The notes: generated by a model not told the origin, from the sequence alone. 64,000 nt of DNA from Alteromonas aestuariivivens (GCF_003367475.1 NZ_QRHA01000004.1:248001-312000); one strand, 5' to 3'. Numbered from the stretch's first letter, positions 26,999 through 36,665 are shown. Numbers and translations are program-made.

Positions 26999-29548
26999 TT
27001 GATCATGCACAACATTACCAATCGCATCGTGACACTGTGTACCCGCCACCCTTTGGTGGTTTATGCACTGATACTGACCCTGACCCTGCTGGCAGGTATT
27101 CAGATACCCAAAATTCAAATTGATACCGACCCGGAAAATATGCTGGACAGCGGCCATCCCGCCCGCGTCTTCCACAACCAGACCAAAAACGCCTTCTCAA
27201 TGTACGACGCCATCGTGGTTGGCGCGGTGAATGAGCAGACCCCAGACGGTATTTATACCCCCGCATCGCTGGCCAAACTGCACCAGCTCACTGATGCAAT
27301 TCTCAATATTGACGGAGTTGTTGATGCGGATGTGATGTCGTTGTCCACCGTGGACAACCTGACCCAGGCAGGCCCCGGCACACTGCGCTTTGAGTGGATG
27401 ATGGCAACTCCGCCTGAAAGCCCGGAGCAAGCCCGGGAGGTACGCCAGCACGTTGAGCGTCTGCCGCTGCTGTTCGACACTCTGGTATCCCAGGACAGCC
27501 AGGCTGCGGCCATCTATGTTCCCATTTTGGATAAAAATGAAAGCTATCGCATCGCTGAAGAAATCCGTGCACAAATTTCCCTGTTTAGCGGTGAGGAACA
27601 CTGGTACATCACGGGTTTGCCTGTAGCGGAAGATCAATTCGGTTATGAGATGTTTGTACAAATGGGCATTTCCGCTCCACTGGCAGGGCTGGCGATTTTT
27701 GTTCTGTTGTGGGTATTCTTCCGCTCTTTTGCGCTGATCATGGCACCAATGATGGTCGCCATGAGTACCGTCATAGTGACCATGGGGTTGTTGATTGGCA
27801 GCGGGTTTACCGTGCACATCATGTCTTCCATGATTGCCATTTTCCTGATGCCCATTGCGGTGGTGGACTCGGTTCACATCCTGTCGGAGTTTTCCGATCG
27901 CTACAAACCTGGCGAAAATGCCAAAGAGGTCATCAAGGAAGTGGTTGGGCATCTGTTTACCCCCATGCTGTTCACGTCAATCACATCATCCGTGGGTTTC
28001 TTCTCGCTGATGCTGACGCCGATTCCGCCGGTTCAGGTATTCGGGGGCTTTGTCGGCTTTGGGATCCTGTTCGCGTTTGTGGTGACCATTGTCCTTATCC
28101 CAGCCTATTTGTCCCGGTTGAGCGATTCATCTTTAGACAAGCTACAAGCCAGCCTGCACCACCACGACAGCCACAACGGGCTGCTCGCCCGCGGTGTGCG
28201 TGCCATTGGGCACCTGGCCACCCACTATCGAGGCAGCATTGTGATCACCAGCGCTGTGGTGATGGCAGTTTCTGTTTGGGGGATCATGCAGATCCAAATC
28301 AACGACAACCCCGTGCGATGGTTCAAGCCCTCCCACGAAATCCGCGTGGCCGACAAGGTTCTGAACGAGCACTTTGCCGGCACGTACGATGCCTATCTGG
28401 TACTCAGTGATACCCGCGAATTATTGTCGGTCGGGCAACTTCTGCCTTCACAGTCGCTGCCGGAAAGCTTGGTTGAATGGCGCTCTGCCTCCAGCGATTA
28501 CGTGCTTGAGCAACCTGCAGAAGAACGCCTGCAGGCGCTCGCCGTGGCACTGGAAGACAAACTGTTTGATGACCTGAACCAAGCAGAATCTTCTTACCTT
28601 GAAACCGCACTCCGTAATACCGAAGATGCCCTGAGTACCAGCAAAGCGTTTTTGTCGCCCGGCAATCTTGCCTACATAGAAGCCTTGCAGATTGACTTGC
28701 AACAATCCGGTCTGGTGGGTAAATCCAACTCACTGGCGGACGTAGTCAAGCTGGTTAACCGTGAACTGAAATCCGGCCAGCACGAAGACTACCAGTTACC
28801 CGCCAGTGCCCAGGGCGTGGCGCAGGCGTTGCTTCAGTATCAGTCCTCACATCGCCCCGGTGATCTGTGGCATATGGTGACTCCGGATTATCGCCAGTCG
28901 CTGATTTGGCTGCAGCTGAAGGAAGGTGACAACCAGGACATGACTGCGGTAGTGGACAGGGTGCAAAACTACGTGAGCAGTCATCCGTTACCCGGTGGCA
29001 TGGAGCTCAACTGGGCCGGTAAGGCCTATTTGAATCTGGTTTGGCAGGACAACATGGTCGCCGGCATGCTCAACAGTCTGGTCAGCGCCTTCGTGATTGT
29101 GTTCATTATGATGATGCTGCTGTTCCGTTCACTGGTGTTCGGGCTGCTGGCCATGCTGCCACTGACCCTCACCATCAGCGCTATCTACGGGCTTATCGGT
29201 CTGATTGGCAAAGACTATGACATGCCGATTGCCGTGTTGTCATCGCTGACGCTGGGTTTATCGGTGGATTTCGCCATCCACTTTCTTGAGCGGGCCAGGG
29301 CCAGCTGGCGTGAATCCGGCAGCATTGAACAAACCTTCCGGGAACTGTTCGCCGAGCCTGCCACTGCCATTTCCCGCAATGCATTGGTGATAGCGCTGGG
29401 CTTCACACCGCTGCTGTTTGCACCGCTGGTGCCCTACATTACCGTTGGCGTGTTTCTGGCCAGCATCATGATCATATCCGCACTGGTTACGTTAGTGGTT
29501 TTGCCCGCTGTAATGTGGCTGACCCGACGCTGGGCGTTTACATCTTAA
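26999..29548 (+). CDS. RND/MMPL-family efflux permease
   Basis: Inner-membrane permease of 849 residues in the RND superfamily (MMPL/HpnN-like). A first helix (about 18-36) is followed by a periplasmic loop, five helices (about 225-375), a second helix near 420, a second large periplasmic loop and a final five-helix bundle (about 690-845). Conserved runs include IAIFLMPIAVVDSVHILSEF and LTLGLSVDFAIHFLERA. The TTG at 26999 has AAGGA six bases before it; the ATG at 27005 is the alternative. It is first in an operon with a LolA-like protein, a beta-barrel and a small membrane protein, suggesting export of a lipid-like substrate to the outer membrane. Confidence 0.9.
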   Translation: MIMHNITNRIVTLCTRHPLVVYALILTLTLLAGIQIPKIQIDTDPENMLDSGHPARVFHNQTKNAFSMYDAIVVGAVNEQTPDGIYTPASLAKLHQLTDAILNIDGVVDADVMSLSTVDNLTQAGPGTLRFEWMMATPPESPEQAREVRQHVERLPLLFDTLVSQDSQAAAIYVPILDKNESYRIAEEIRAQISLFSGEEHWYITGLPVAEDQFGYEMFVQMGISAPLAGLAIFVLLWVFFRSFALIMAPMMVAMSTVIVTMGLLIGSGFTVHIMSSMIAIFLMPIAVVDSVHILSEFSDRYKPGENAKEVIKEVVGHLFTPMLFTSITSSVGFFSLMLTPIPPVQVFGGFVGFGILFAFVVTIVLIPAYLSRLSDSSLDKLQASLHHHDSHNGLLARGVRAIGHLATHYRGSIVITSAVVMAVSVWGIMQIQINDNPVRWFKPSHEIRVADKVLNEHFAGTYDAYLVLSDTRELLSVGQLLPSQSLPESLVEWRSASSDYVLEQPAEERLQALAVALEDKLFDDLNQAESSYLETALRNTEDALSTSKAFLSPGNLAYIEALQIDLQQSGLVGKSNSLADVVKLVNRELKSGQHEDYQLPASAQGVAQALLQYQSSHRPGDLWHMVTPDYRQSLIWLQLKEGDNQDMTAVVDRVQNYVSSHPLPGGMELNWAGKAYLNLVWQDNMVAGMLNSLVSAFVIVFIMMMLLFRSLVFGLLAMLPLTLTISAIYGLIGLIGKDYDMPIAVLSSLTLGLSVDFAIHFLERARASWRESGSIEQTFRELFAEPATAISRNALVIALGFTPLLFAPLVPYITVGVFLASIMIISALVTLVVLPAVMWLTRRWAFTS

Positions 29549-29560
29549 GGAGCTTTTGTC

Positions 29561-30376
29561 ATGAACAATTCGAGCGCTTCACCCTCTTCACTCAAATGGT
29601 TACTTGTTGCGGTGATAACTGCCTTCAGCACGCTCGCCGTTGCCCAGCCGGATGTTGCCGAAATAGTGCAAAAATCCGAACTGGCGGCCTATTACGCAGG
29701 GCAGGATGGCCGTGCCGATGCCCGTATGATGATAGTTGACAGCCAGGGGCGCAAGCAGCTGCGCCAGTTCACTCTGCTGAGAAAAGACGTGGCGGACAAC
29801 GGCGATCAAAAAATGCTGGTGTTTTTTACCCGCCCCACGGATGTAAAAGACACCGTATTCCGGGTCGAAAAACATGCCGCACTGGATCAGGATGACGACC
29901 GCTGGCTGTACCTGCCGGCGCTGGATTTGGTCAAACGCATTTCTGCCGGCGATAAACGCACCTCCTTTGTTGGTTCGCACTTCTTTTACGAAGACGTATC
30001 CGGGCGTGCGGTAAGCGAAGATTCCTTCACTCTGGAGCAGGAGAACGATGACAGCTGGATTCTAAGAGCGGTGCCCAAAGTCACCTCCAGCGTGGAATTC
30101 GCCTACTACCTGGTCACCATTGATCGAACAAATTATCTGCCAGTCAAAATCGAATTTTACCGCGATAACGGCAACCAGTACCGCCAGGTAGAAGCGGTTC
30201 AGATTGAGGACGTTCAGGGTATCCCTACCGTCCTGCGCTCAAAAGTCTCTGACCTCGACAGCGGCGGTTACACACTGATGGAGTTCCGCAATGTTCAGTA
30301 CGATTTGGGGTTGCCGGAAGACCTGTTCACCGAACGCAGTCTTCGCACTCCGCCTGTACAATGGTTGAAGCCATGA
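29561..30376 (+). CDS. LolA-like outer-membrane lipoprotein-sorting protein
   Basis: Periplasmic protein of 271 residues. A signal peptide (about 1-28, ending AVAQ) precedes a single LolA/LolB-fold domain: VQKSELAAYYAGQDGRADARM, DRWLYLPALDLVKRIS, FVGSHFFYEDVSGR and YLPVKIEFYRDNG. Proteins of this type travel with RND permeases of the MMPL kind and are thought to shuttle a hydrophobic molecule across the periplasm. It begins 12 bp after the permease gene with AAGGAG before the ATG and overlaps the next gene by four bases. Confidence 0.87.
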   Translation: MNNSSASPSSLKWLLVAVITAFSTLAVAQPDVAEIVQKSELAAYYAGQDGRADARMMIVDSQGRKQLRQFTLLRKDVADNGDQKMLVFFTRPTDVKDTVFRVEKHAALDQDDDRWLYLPALDLVKRISAGDKRTSFVGSHFFYEDVSGRAVSEDSFTLEQENDDSWILRAVPKVTSSVEFAYYLVTIDRTNYLPVKIEFYRDNGNQYRQVEAVQIEDVQGIPTVLRSKVSDLDSGGYTLMEFRNVQYDLGLPEDLFTERSLRTPPVQWLKP

Positions 30377-31689
30377 CGCGAAGTTTCCTCAACGCACTGG
30401 TAATTGGCGCATTGGTTGCGCCACTGCCCTTGCTGGCCCAGCAAAGCGGCCAGTCTGACGAATGGTCAGAATGGGAGGAATGGGAGGAACCTGCGGCGGC
30501 ATCCAACTTCAGCCTTAACGGCTTTGTTGAGCTGGCTGGAGGGCTGCGCCTGGCTACCGACCCGGCCCTGGATGACAACACCACACTGGCGGATGCCCGG
30601 GTTCAGTTGCGTGGTGACTACAAGCTGTCCTCTTCTGTGGTCACGTTTCGTGGCGACCTCTACTACGACGGCGTAGTGGATAACGTCGAAGCAGATTTAC
30701 GCGAATTACACTGGCAATCCAACCTCGGGTTTATGGGCGACTGGGGGAATCACCTCGACCTTAAAATTGGCCAACAGGTGCTGACCTGGGGGACCGGCGA
30801 TTACCTGTTTTTGAATGATTTGTTCGCCAAAGACTACCAGTCATTTTTTGCCGGAAGAGACGACGAGTACCTGAAAGCCCCCAGCCTGTCAGCCAAACTG
30901 TCTGCCTTCACTCAATGGGGTAACCTCGACCTGGTACTGACGCCCAGATTCACGCCGGATAACGCCATTACCGGTGAGTACTTTTCCTTTTTCAGCCCAC
31001 AGGCAGGTCAGAACATCGCCCCTGGTTTCGTGGTTGCTGATGAAAACCGCCCCACCTCACCGGAATGGGCCCTAAGGTGGTACAAAACAGCAGGTAGCAC
31101 TGAATTGGCTGCCTACGGTTACCGGGGCTATCAGAAAACGCCTGTAGCCGCAGACGAGCAGGGTCGCCCCCGCTATAGCCGGCTGAACGTATACGGCGTG
31201 AGTGCAGTACGCCCTCTGGGCAAAGGCCTGGCCAATGCCGAATACGCCTACTACGACAGTAGCGAAGACAGCAACGGCAATAACCCTATGGTCCCCAACA
31301 GCCAGCACCGCTGGTTACTGGGTTATGAGCAGGAAATCGTAGCCAACCTCACTGGTTCGGCCCAATGGTATCTGGAACAAATTCGGCACCACAGTGCCTT
31401 ACTGGCCCATTCGCCCTGGCCCGAATACGAGCAAAGCCAGCGGCGTCAGGTAGTCACGGTTCGTCTTACCTACCTGATGTTGCGCCAGACCCTGACACTC
31501 AGTGGGTTTAATTTCTACTCTCCGGGCGATGAAGACGGCTATCTGAAATTCAGGGTCAGTTATTCGCCGGGAGACGACTGGCAGTTAAATGCCGGGTTCA
31601 ATCTGTTTTACGGGCAGCAAGCTCACACGTTTTATGCCCAGTTTGAAGACGCCAGCAACCTGTACGCGTCATTTCGTTATTATTATTAG
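30373..31689 (+). CDS. Outer-membrane beta-barrel protein, DUF1302-like
   Basis: Predicted outer-membrane barrel of 438 residues. The start is the ATG at 30373, which overlaps the previous stop as ATGA; the frame itself opens at 30361. A signal peptide ends LLAQ, followed by an acidic Trp/Glu-rich linker (DEWSEWEEWEEP). From about residue 45 on, alternating strands run to the C terminus, which ends in RYYY, an aromatic ending typical of barrels inserted by BAM. The stretch LKIGQQVLTWGTGDYLFLND resembles DUF1302 proteins that accompany RND permeases. It is probably the outer-membrane partner of the operon. Confidence 0.72.
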   Translation: MTRSFLNALVIGALVAPLPLLAQQSGQSDEWSEWEEWEEPAAASNFSLNGFVELAGGLRLATDPALDDNTTLADARVQLRGDYKLSSSVVTFRGDLYYDGVVDNVEADLRELHWQSNLGFMGDWGNHLDLKIGQQVLTWGTGDYLFLNDLFAKDYQSFFAGRDDEYLKAPSLSAKLSAFTQWGNLDLVLTPRFTPDNAITGEYFSFFSPQAGQNIAPGFVVADENRPTSPEWALRWYKTAGSTELAAYGYRGYQKTPVAADEQGRPRYSRLNVYGVSAVRPLGKGLANAEYAYYDSSEDSNGNNPMVPNSQHRWLLGYEQEIVANLTGSAQWYLEQIRHHSALLAHSPWPEYEQSQRRQVVTVRLTYLMLRQTLTLSGFNFYSPGDEDGYLKFRVSYSPGDDWQLNAGFNLFYGQQAHTFYAQFEDASNLYASFRYYY

Positions 31690-31699
31690 GAGTATAATT

Positions 31700-31915
31700 A
31701 TGTCTGCAGAACGTGCCCTTACCGCCTTTGCCGGATTCATGGTGCTGTTGTCAGTTGCACTGACCTGGCTCGTGCACCCCTATTTTGTGTGGTTTACCGT
31801 GTTCATTGGTGCCAACCTGTTTCAACAAAGTTTCACCGGGTTTTGCCCTGCCACCATTTTTATGCGCAAAGTGCTGGGCCTGAAAACCGAAAAAGAGCTG
31901 GCACTGAACAAATAA
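31700..31915 (+). CDS. DUF2892 small membrane protein
   Basis: 71 residues, starting at the ATG 31700 with AGGAG eight bases before it. Two hydrophobic helices and the motif FQQSFTGFCPATIFMRKVLG identify the DUF2892 family, which also forms the membrane part of YgaP. Here there is no rhodanese domain. It follows the beta-barrel gene by 10 bp and ends the operon. A MITE-like element begins just after its stop codon. Confidence 0.85.
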   Translation: MSAERALTAFAGFMVLLSVALTWLVHPYFVWFTVFIGANLFQQSFTGFCPATIFMRKVLGLKTEKELALNK

Positions 31916-31924
31916 TGGCCCGGC

Positions 31925-32194
31925 CTAGGGTGTGTTTATCTTTGTTCATTGTTTATGCAGTCGGTCATTATTGCGCCAGACAATCACAAATGAGTGAAGT
32001 TTAGTGGGCCTAAATGAGCGAATTTGTGGGCAGTATGGCGCAATAATGGCCACTGCCCAACGGGTTGGACCTAAAATGGCCGATAACGGCGTTGTCGCTG
32101 ACTTATTTGGATTGCCAAACTGCGTCACCGACGCCTTGTTCTCAGCCATTTTAGTGTCCAACATAAATAATGAACAAAGATAAACACACCCTAG
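31925..32194. mobile_element. MITE-like element with CTAG target duplication
   Basis: A 262-bp element (31929-32190) bounded by inverted repeats. The outer 22 bases match perfectly, beginning GGTGTGTTTATCTTTGTTCA, and six more match after one mismatch. It is flanked by CTAG on both sides (31925-31928 and 32191-32194). A second inverted pair lies inside the right half (GTTGGAC...TAAAATGGC near 32070 and GCCATTTTA...GTCCAAC near 32145). No transposase is encoded. A 4-bp CTAG duplication and GG-starting ends fit IS5-family transposition (YTAR target), so it is probably moved by an IS elsewhere in the genome. Confidence 0.85.
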
Positions 32195-32210
32195 TGCCGG
32201 GGGAGGACCG

Positions 32211-33044
32211 ATGAAAAATTCCGTGCTTGTTCTGGCCGCCTGCTGGCTGATGAATGCCTGCGCCAGCGACCATACAAAAGAGCTGGAAGCAGATACAGGC
32301 TGCACCACTGCGGCCCTGCAAACTATTGAGGAGCGGGTAGGCAGTGGTGACGGTGCAGGCCATGGGCCGGATATCGCCAGCGCTGAGTGGTATTCGGTGA
32401 TTGAATTCCGGTTGGGTGTGCGTGGCCTGCCTTTGCTTCCAGAAGCCGGAACCCATGAATGGTGCGAGCAAATGCTCAACCTGGCAGAATCTTCGCCCAG
32501 TGCGGCCGGGCCCTCATTTGATTGCACCAGTGTGCGCCCTGGCAGTATGGAAGAACGAGTCTGCCAACAACCCTCGCTGGCCAAACTCGATCTGAAGATG
32601 GATACAGTCTATCAACAAGCCGTGAAACTGTCCGACGAACACATGCTCCCCAACCTGAGAGCTCAGCAGCGGGGCTGGATAAAAGGCCGGGATGACTGCT
32701 GGAAAAGCGCGGAACCAGACAACTGCATTGCGCTCAGTTATCAGCAGCGAATCAGCGAACTGCAAGCCTGGTATAGGCTGGTGAACCACTCTGACCCAGT
32801 TGACTATCAATGTGGCGAATCCCCGGCTAACGTGATCACAGTCAGCTTTTTCCAGTCACTGATGCCAGCTCTGGTTGCCGAGCGTGGCGATCAGGCTGAA
32901 CTGATGTACCTGCAAGCCAGTGCCAGCGGCACTAAATATTCCGGGCGAAACCACGAGTTCTGGGAACATTCCGGCGAGGCCAGGGTAGTGTGGGGCACAA
33001 ATTCCACCGTTATGACGTGCACTAAGGTCACCACGACACAATGA
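32211..33044 (+). CDS. Lipoprotein with LprI-like and MliC-like lysozyme-inhibitor domains
   Basis: Protein of 277 residues with a short lipoprotein signal (WLMNAC, Cys about residue 17). A central Cys-rich domain (about 100-190) matches the LprI/DUF1311 family: FDCTSVRPGSMEERVCQQPS, LRAQQRGWIKGRDDCW and DNCIALSYQQRISEL. The C-terminal part (about 197-275) matches MliC, with YQCGESPANVITVSFF and a late disulphide Cys in TVMTCTKV. Both families inhibit lysozyme. The gene begins only 17 bp after the MITE-like element, so that element may carry or have replaced its promoter. Confidence 0.8.
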   Translation: MKNSVLVLAACWLMNACASDHTKELEADTGCTTAALQTIEERVGSGDGAGHGPDIASAEWYSVIEFRLGVRGLPLLPEAGTHEWCEQMLNLAESSPSAAGPSFDCTSVRPGSMEERVCQQPSLAKLDLKMDTVYQQAVKLSDEHMLPNLRAQQRGWIKGRDDCWKSAEPDNCIALSYQQRISELQAWYRLVNHSDPVDYQCGESPANVITVSFFQSLMPALVAERGDQAELMYLQASASGTKYSGRNHEFWEHSGEARVVWGTNSTVMTCTKVTTTQ

Positions 33045-33157
33045 CATGACGATATTAGCCGCTGGCCTGGGCGAGCAAACCAACCTGCACACCTTGACGC
33101 CACAGCCCAGTTGCGGTTAATTGTGTGTATCTGAACTCACCCTGTAACGGAGTCGCG

Positions 33158-34117
33158 GTGTCAGCTCACCATTCCCACGAACATCACCACAGCCACCATA
33201 AAGGCCACTCACACGGCCACCATCATCACATTTCCGACAGCGATCGGATAGGCTGGGCATTCTGGCTGAACTTCACGTTCACGCTCATCGAATTTGTCGG
33301 AGGCTGGTGGACCAACAGTGTTGCGATCATGGCCGATGCCGTGCACGACCTCGGTGACTCTTTGTCTATCGGCCTGGCCTGGGTGCTGAGCAAACTGGGT
33401 AAACAGGAGGCTACAGCAACTTTTACTTATGGCTTCAAACGCCTGAGCCTGCTTGGTGCGTTAATTAACGGCATCATTCTGGTGACGGGTTCGGTCTGGA
33501 TCCTGTCTGAAGCCATCCCCCGCCTGGCTGACCCACAAATGCCGGTTACCGAAGGCATGATGGGACTGGCCGTACTCGGGATCCTGGTTAACGGTTACGC
33601 CGCGTTCAAACTGCATGGCGGCACCACCCTGAACGAGAAAGTGCTCAACTGGCATCTCATCGAAGACACCATAGGCTGGGTGGCCGTTTTACTGGTGGCG
33701 ATTGTGCTGCACTTTGTACACTGGCCGATACTCGACCCGATACTCTCCATCGCCTTCACGCTGTTTATCCTGTTCAATGTGGTGCGCTACGTGATCCACA
33801 CCATAAAACTGTTTTTACAGGCCAATCCCGATGAGCAACAACGGGATGCCATTCAGCAGGCTTTGCTAGGCGTAGAACACGTTACTGAAATTCACGACGT
33901 ACACTTCTGGTCACTGGATGGTGAAAACCACGTACTCACCGCACACCTGGTACTGGATATCCGTGCCGATGCCCAAACCACCATCGGCCTCAAGCAGGAA
34001 ATCCTCGCCAGGCTTGCCCCTTTCGGGCTGGCGCATACCACCATTGAATTTGAATTGCCGGGGGAGCCCTGTCGGGACGAACTCCCCCAGAATCATCTGC
34101 ACGAACACGCGCACTAG
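33158..34117 (+). CDS. Cation diffusion facilitator (CDF) metal exporter
   Basis: Inner-membrane divalent-metal/proton antiporter of 319 residues, starting at the GTG 33158 with CGGAG five bases before it; the frame itself opens at 33125. The N terminus is a His-rich cytoplasmic tail. Six membrane helices follow, with transport-site motifs ADAVHDLGD in helix 2 and HLIEDTIGW in helix 5. The C-terminal domain carries VHFWSLDGENHVLTAHLVL. The layout is that of ZitB/CzcD-type zinc exporters. Confidence 0.92.
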   Translation: MSAHHSHEHHHSHHKGHSHGHHHHISDSDRIGWAFWLNFTFTLIEFVGGWWTNSVAIMADAVHDLGDSLSIGLAWVLSKLGKQEATATFTYGFKRLSLLGALINGIILVTGSVWILSEAIPRLADPQMPVTEGMMGLAVLGILVNGYAAFKLHGGTTLNEKVLNWHLIEDTIGWVAVLLVAIVLHFVHWPILDPILSIAFTLFILFNVVRYVIHTIKLFLQANPDEQQRDAIQQALLGVEHVTEIHDVHFWSLDGENHVLTAHLVLDIRADAQTTIGLKQEILARLAPFGLAHTTIEFELPGEPCRDELPQNHLHEHAH

Positions 34118-34133
34118 GCTACCGTGCCCTAGG

Positions 34134-36665
34134 TTACCGTGGGCAGCTATGCTGCCCCGGTTGTTCGGCCACTAACTGCACATTAGAGATAGTAGCCTTG
34201 CCCGCTTTAGTACTTTCAAGCACGAAAGGCGCAAATATTTCACCAAATCGGGCACCTGCATTAATGAGGCACTGGCTGGGAACCACTACCTGCTGCCACT
34301 CAGACGTAGGTTTGAGATAGTCAGCCAATGGCAGCGTTGCTGCACAGTTTTCACCGCAGGCCATCGAAAGGAACAGCTCACCAGCCGGGTTTTCCAGTTT
34401 GATATCAAACACCAGTGCACCCTGGCTGCCCGCGAAGTTAAGCAAATCTTCAGGGAATGCGGCCATAAAGCCAACCTGGGTTCCGCCGCTTAGCCACTGT
34501 ATTTCCAGGCTGTCTTCCTGAACTTCCCGGTCGGTAGTGCGAACCTGTACTGATTCTGTCTGCAATACGTTGCTGTTCATTACCGACGGCGACTGACCAT
34601 CCATGACGGCAAAACTCCAGGGCTTCTGGGTAGTCAGCACGTAAACTGGATGGCTGTCAGGTGCGGTGTTTGCGTCTGTCACATAGGTTTCGGGAAGTGC
34701 TGAACTTAATGGGTCTGCCTCACCGAAACTCAGCCCATAACCCAAAGGAAACAAAGGCGTTTTACCATCCCCAGCGTTTATTGGATTCTGGTTGGGGTCC
34801 GCGGGCCAGGAAAAAGACAGTTTGCCGGTTAGCGGATGTTTGATTTGGCCGCTTTCATCGGTAAACAGCACATCGGCCACGCCCTCGCCCTCTGAGCCAG
34901 GCAACCAGGCAACCACAAACGCATCACTGGCGTTAAGTTCCGCATTGACCCACAACGGGCGCCCGGTCAAGAACACCGACACCACGGGAATGCCCGCCTG
35001 CTGCAAGCGCTGCAGCAGTGCCAGGTCCGTTTTCTGACCGCGCTGGAATTCCACATTCGCGAGGTCACCATTGCCCTCGGCGTATGGGTCTTCGCCGTAT
35101 ACCACAATCGCTACATCCGGTTTTTCGCTGAACTGACCGTCTTTGGACAATACGGCCTGCCCGCCTGCAGCCTCGACAACCTTGCTGATTCCATCGAAAA
35201 TGGAAGTGCCGCCGGGAAAATCGCTGTTTTCGTTGCCGGTACCCTGCCAGGTCACACTCCATCCGCCGGATTGTTTACCAATATTGTGTGCACCGTCTCC
35301 CGCTACCAGTACTTTTGCAGAGGGCGAAAGCGGCAGTAAGCCTTGTTTATTTTTCAGCATCACCAGTGATTTACGCACGGCTTCACGGGCAATTTCACGA
35401 TGCTCGGGAGCCCCGATGAGGTAGGTTTTGCCCGACAGCCTGCGAGCTTTAGGTGACGGCGCGTCCAGCAACCCTGCCCGAACCTTGACCCGCAATACCC
35501 TGCGCACGGCATCATCGAGACGGTCAAGTGAGATCACACCCTCTTCAACCTGTGCAACCAGATTGTGAAACAAGGGTTTCCAGGCAGAAGTGGGCACCAT
35601 GTACACATCCAGACCAGCGTTAATAGCCTGGGGGCAGTTGTCATTGGTGCACCCCTCTATCTGCCCGTGCCCGTTCCAGTCTCCGACGACGAAACCGTCA
35701 AAGCCCATTTTGTCTTTCAGCACGGAAGTAAGCAGGTACTTACTTCCATGAATTTTATTGCCTTGCCAACTGTTGAACGATGCCATCACTGACTGAGCAC
35801 CGGCATTCAGCCCTTCCACATACCCTTGAGCATGAATACGGAACAGGGTTTCCTCTTCAGCAATGTTATTGCCCTGATCATCGCCGCCTTCCGTTCCGCC
35901 ATCGCCCAGGAAGTGCTTTACCGTTGAGATAACATGGCCGTCATCAATGGCACCTGATCGGATGTCCCCCTGCAGGCCTGACACAATGGCTCTGGCGTAC
36001 TGACCAACCACAGCCGGATCTTCCGAATAGCTTTCGTAGGTTCGGCCCCAGCGGTCATCCCTGGCAACCGCGACAGTGGGGGCAAATATCCAGTCGATGC
36101 CGGTGGCTCTGACTTCTTTTGCTGTGGCTTCGGCAATGCGTTTGATCAACTCCGGGTCACGGGCTGCGCCAAGGCCAATATTGTGCGGAAACAGGGTCGC
36201 ACCAATTACATTATTGTGGCCATGCACTGCGTCGGTACCCCACATGGTTGGGATACGGCTGCCATCAACAGAATCGTCGACGGAAGCCTGATAGAGCGCT
36301 TCGGCCAGGTCAACCCAGTCCTGAACGGTGGCATGCTTGTCGTTATTCGGAAAAGCACCGCCACCATTCAGGTAGGAGCCAAAGCCGTATTCGCGCATAT
36401 CTTCAACGGTAATATCACGTATTTCCGGCTGGATCACCTGAGCCACTTTCTGCTTCAGTGTCATTTCAGACAACAAAGCTTCTACCCGGGCTTCCACCCG
36501 CTCATGATTAGCCGTGGTGAAACTGACTGCTGGCCAATAATCGGCGGCAACGTCTTCTTTCAGAGGGACAGTTTCGGTGGATGTGGAGGAAGTCTGATTA
36601 CAGGCCGTCAGAGCAGTGAGAGCAAGAAATCCCGCTGAGAGTGCGCGCCAGGAACGAAGGGTCAT
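34134..36665 (-). CDS. GH3 beta-glucosidase / exo-glucan glucohydrolase lipoprotein
   Basis: Glycoside hydrolase family 3 enzyme of 843 residues with a lipoprotein signal (LTALTAC, Cys about residue 22). The N-terminal barrel (about 60-390) has KHFLGDGGT and the nucleophile Asp at about 329 in GFVVGDWNGHGQ. The second domain (about 425-640) contains VLVAGDGAHNIGKQSGGW. A C-terminal beta domain (about 690-835) resembles the galactose-binding-like module of ExoP-type enzymes. It releases glucose from beta-glucans or cello/laminari-oligosaccharides in the periplasm or at the cell surface. A LacI-type operator overlaps its predicted promoter, and it is divergent from the TonB-dependent receptor gene. 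Confidence 0.93.
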   Translation of the reverse strand: MTLRSWRALSAGFLALTALTACNQTSSTSTETVPLKEDVAADYWPAVSFTTANHERVEARVEALLSEMTLKQKVAQVIQPEIRDITVEDMREYGFGSYLNGGGAFPNNDKHATVQDWVDLAEALYQASVDDSVDGSRIPTMWGTDAVHGHNNVIGATLFPHNIGLGAARDPELIKRIAEATAKEVRATGIDWIFAPTVAVARDDRWGRTYESYSEDPAVVGQYARAIVSGLQGDIRSGAIDDGHVISTVKHFLGDGGTEGGDDQGNNIAEEETLFRIHAQGYVEGLNAGAQSVMASFNSWQGNKIHGSKYLLTSVLKDKMGFDGFVVGDWNGHGQIEGCTNDNCPQAINAGLDVYMVPTSAWKPLFHNLVAQVEEGVISLDRLDDAVRRVLRVKVRAGLLDAPSPKARRLSGKTYLIGAPEHREIAREAVRKSLVMLKNKQGLLPLSPSAKVLVAGDGAHNIGKQSGGWSVTWQGTGNENSDFPGGTSIFDGISKVVEAAGGQAVLSKDGQFSEKPDVAIVVYGEDPYAEGNGDLANVEFQRGQKTDLALLQRLQQAGIPVVSVFLTGRPLWVNAELNASDAFVVAWLPGSEGEGVADVLFTDESGQIKHPLTGKLSFSWPADPNQNPINAGDGKTPLFPLGYGLSFGEADPLSSALPETYVTDANTAPDSHPVYVLTTQKPWSFAVMDGQSPSVMNSNVLQTESVQVRTTDREVQEDSLEIQWLSGGTQVGFMAAFPEDLLNFAGSQGALVFDIKLENPAGELFLSMACGENCAATLPLADYLKPTSEWQQVVVPSQCLINAGARFGEIFAPFVLESTKAGKATISNVQLVAEQPGQHSCPR

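Noticed and set aside
31946-32584. 212-codon minus-strand frame running through the MITE-like element into the lysozyme-inhibitor gene
   Set aside because: It is antisense to a gene with a lipobox and family motifs. Its left part is the inverted-repeat element, whose symmetry produces open frames by itself.
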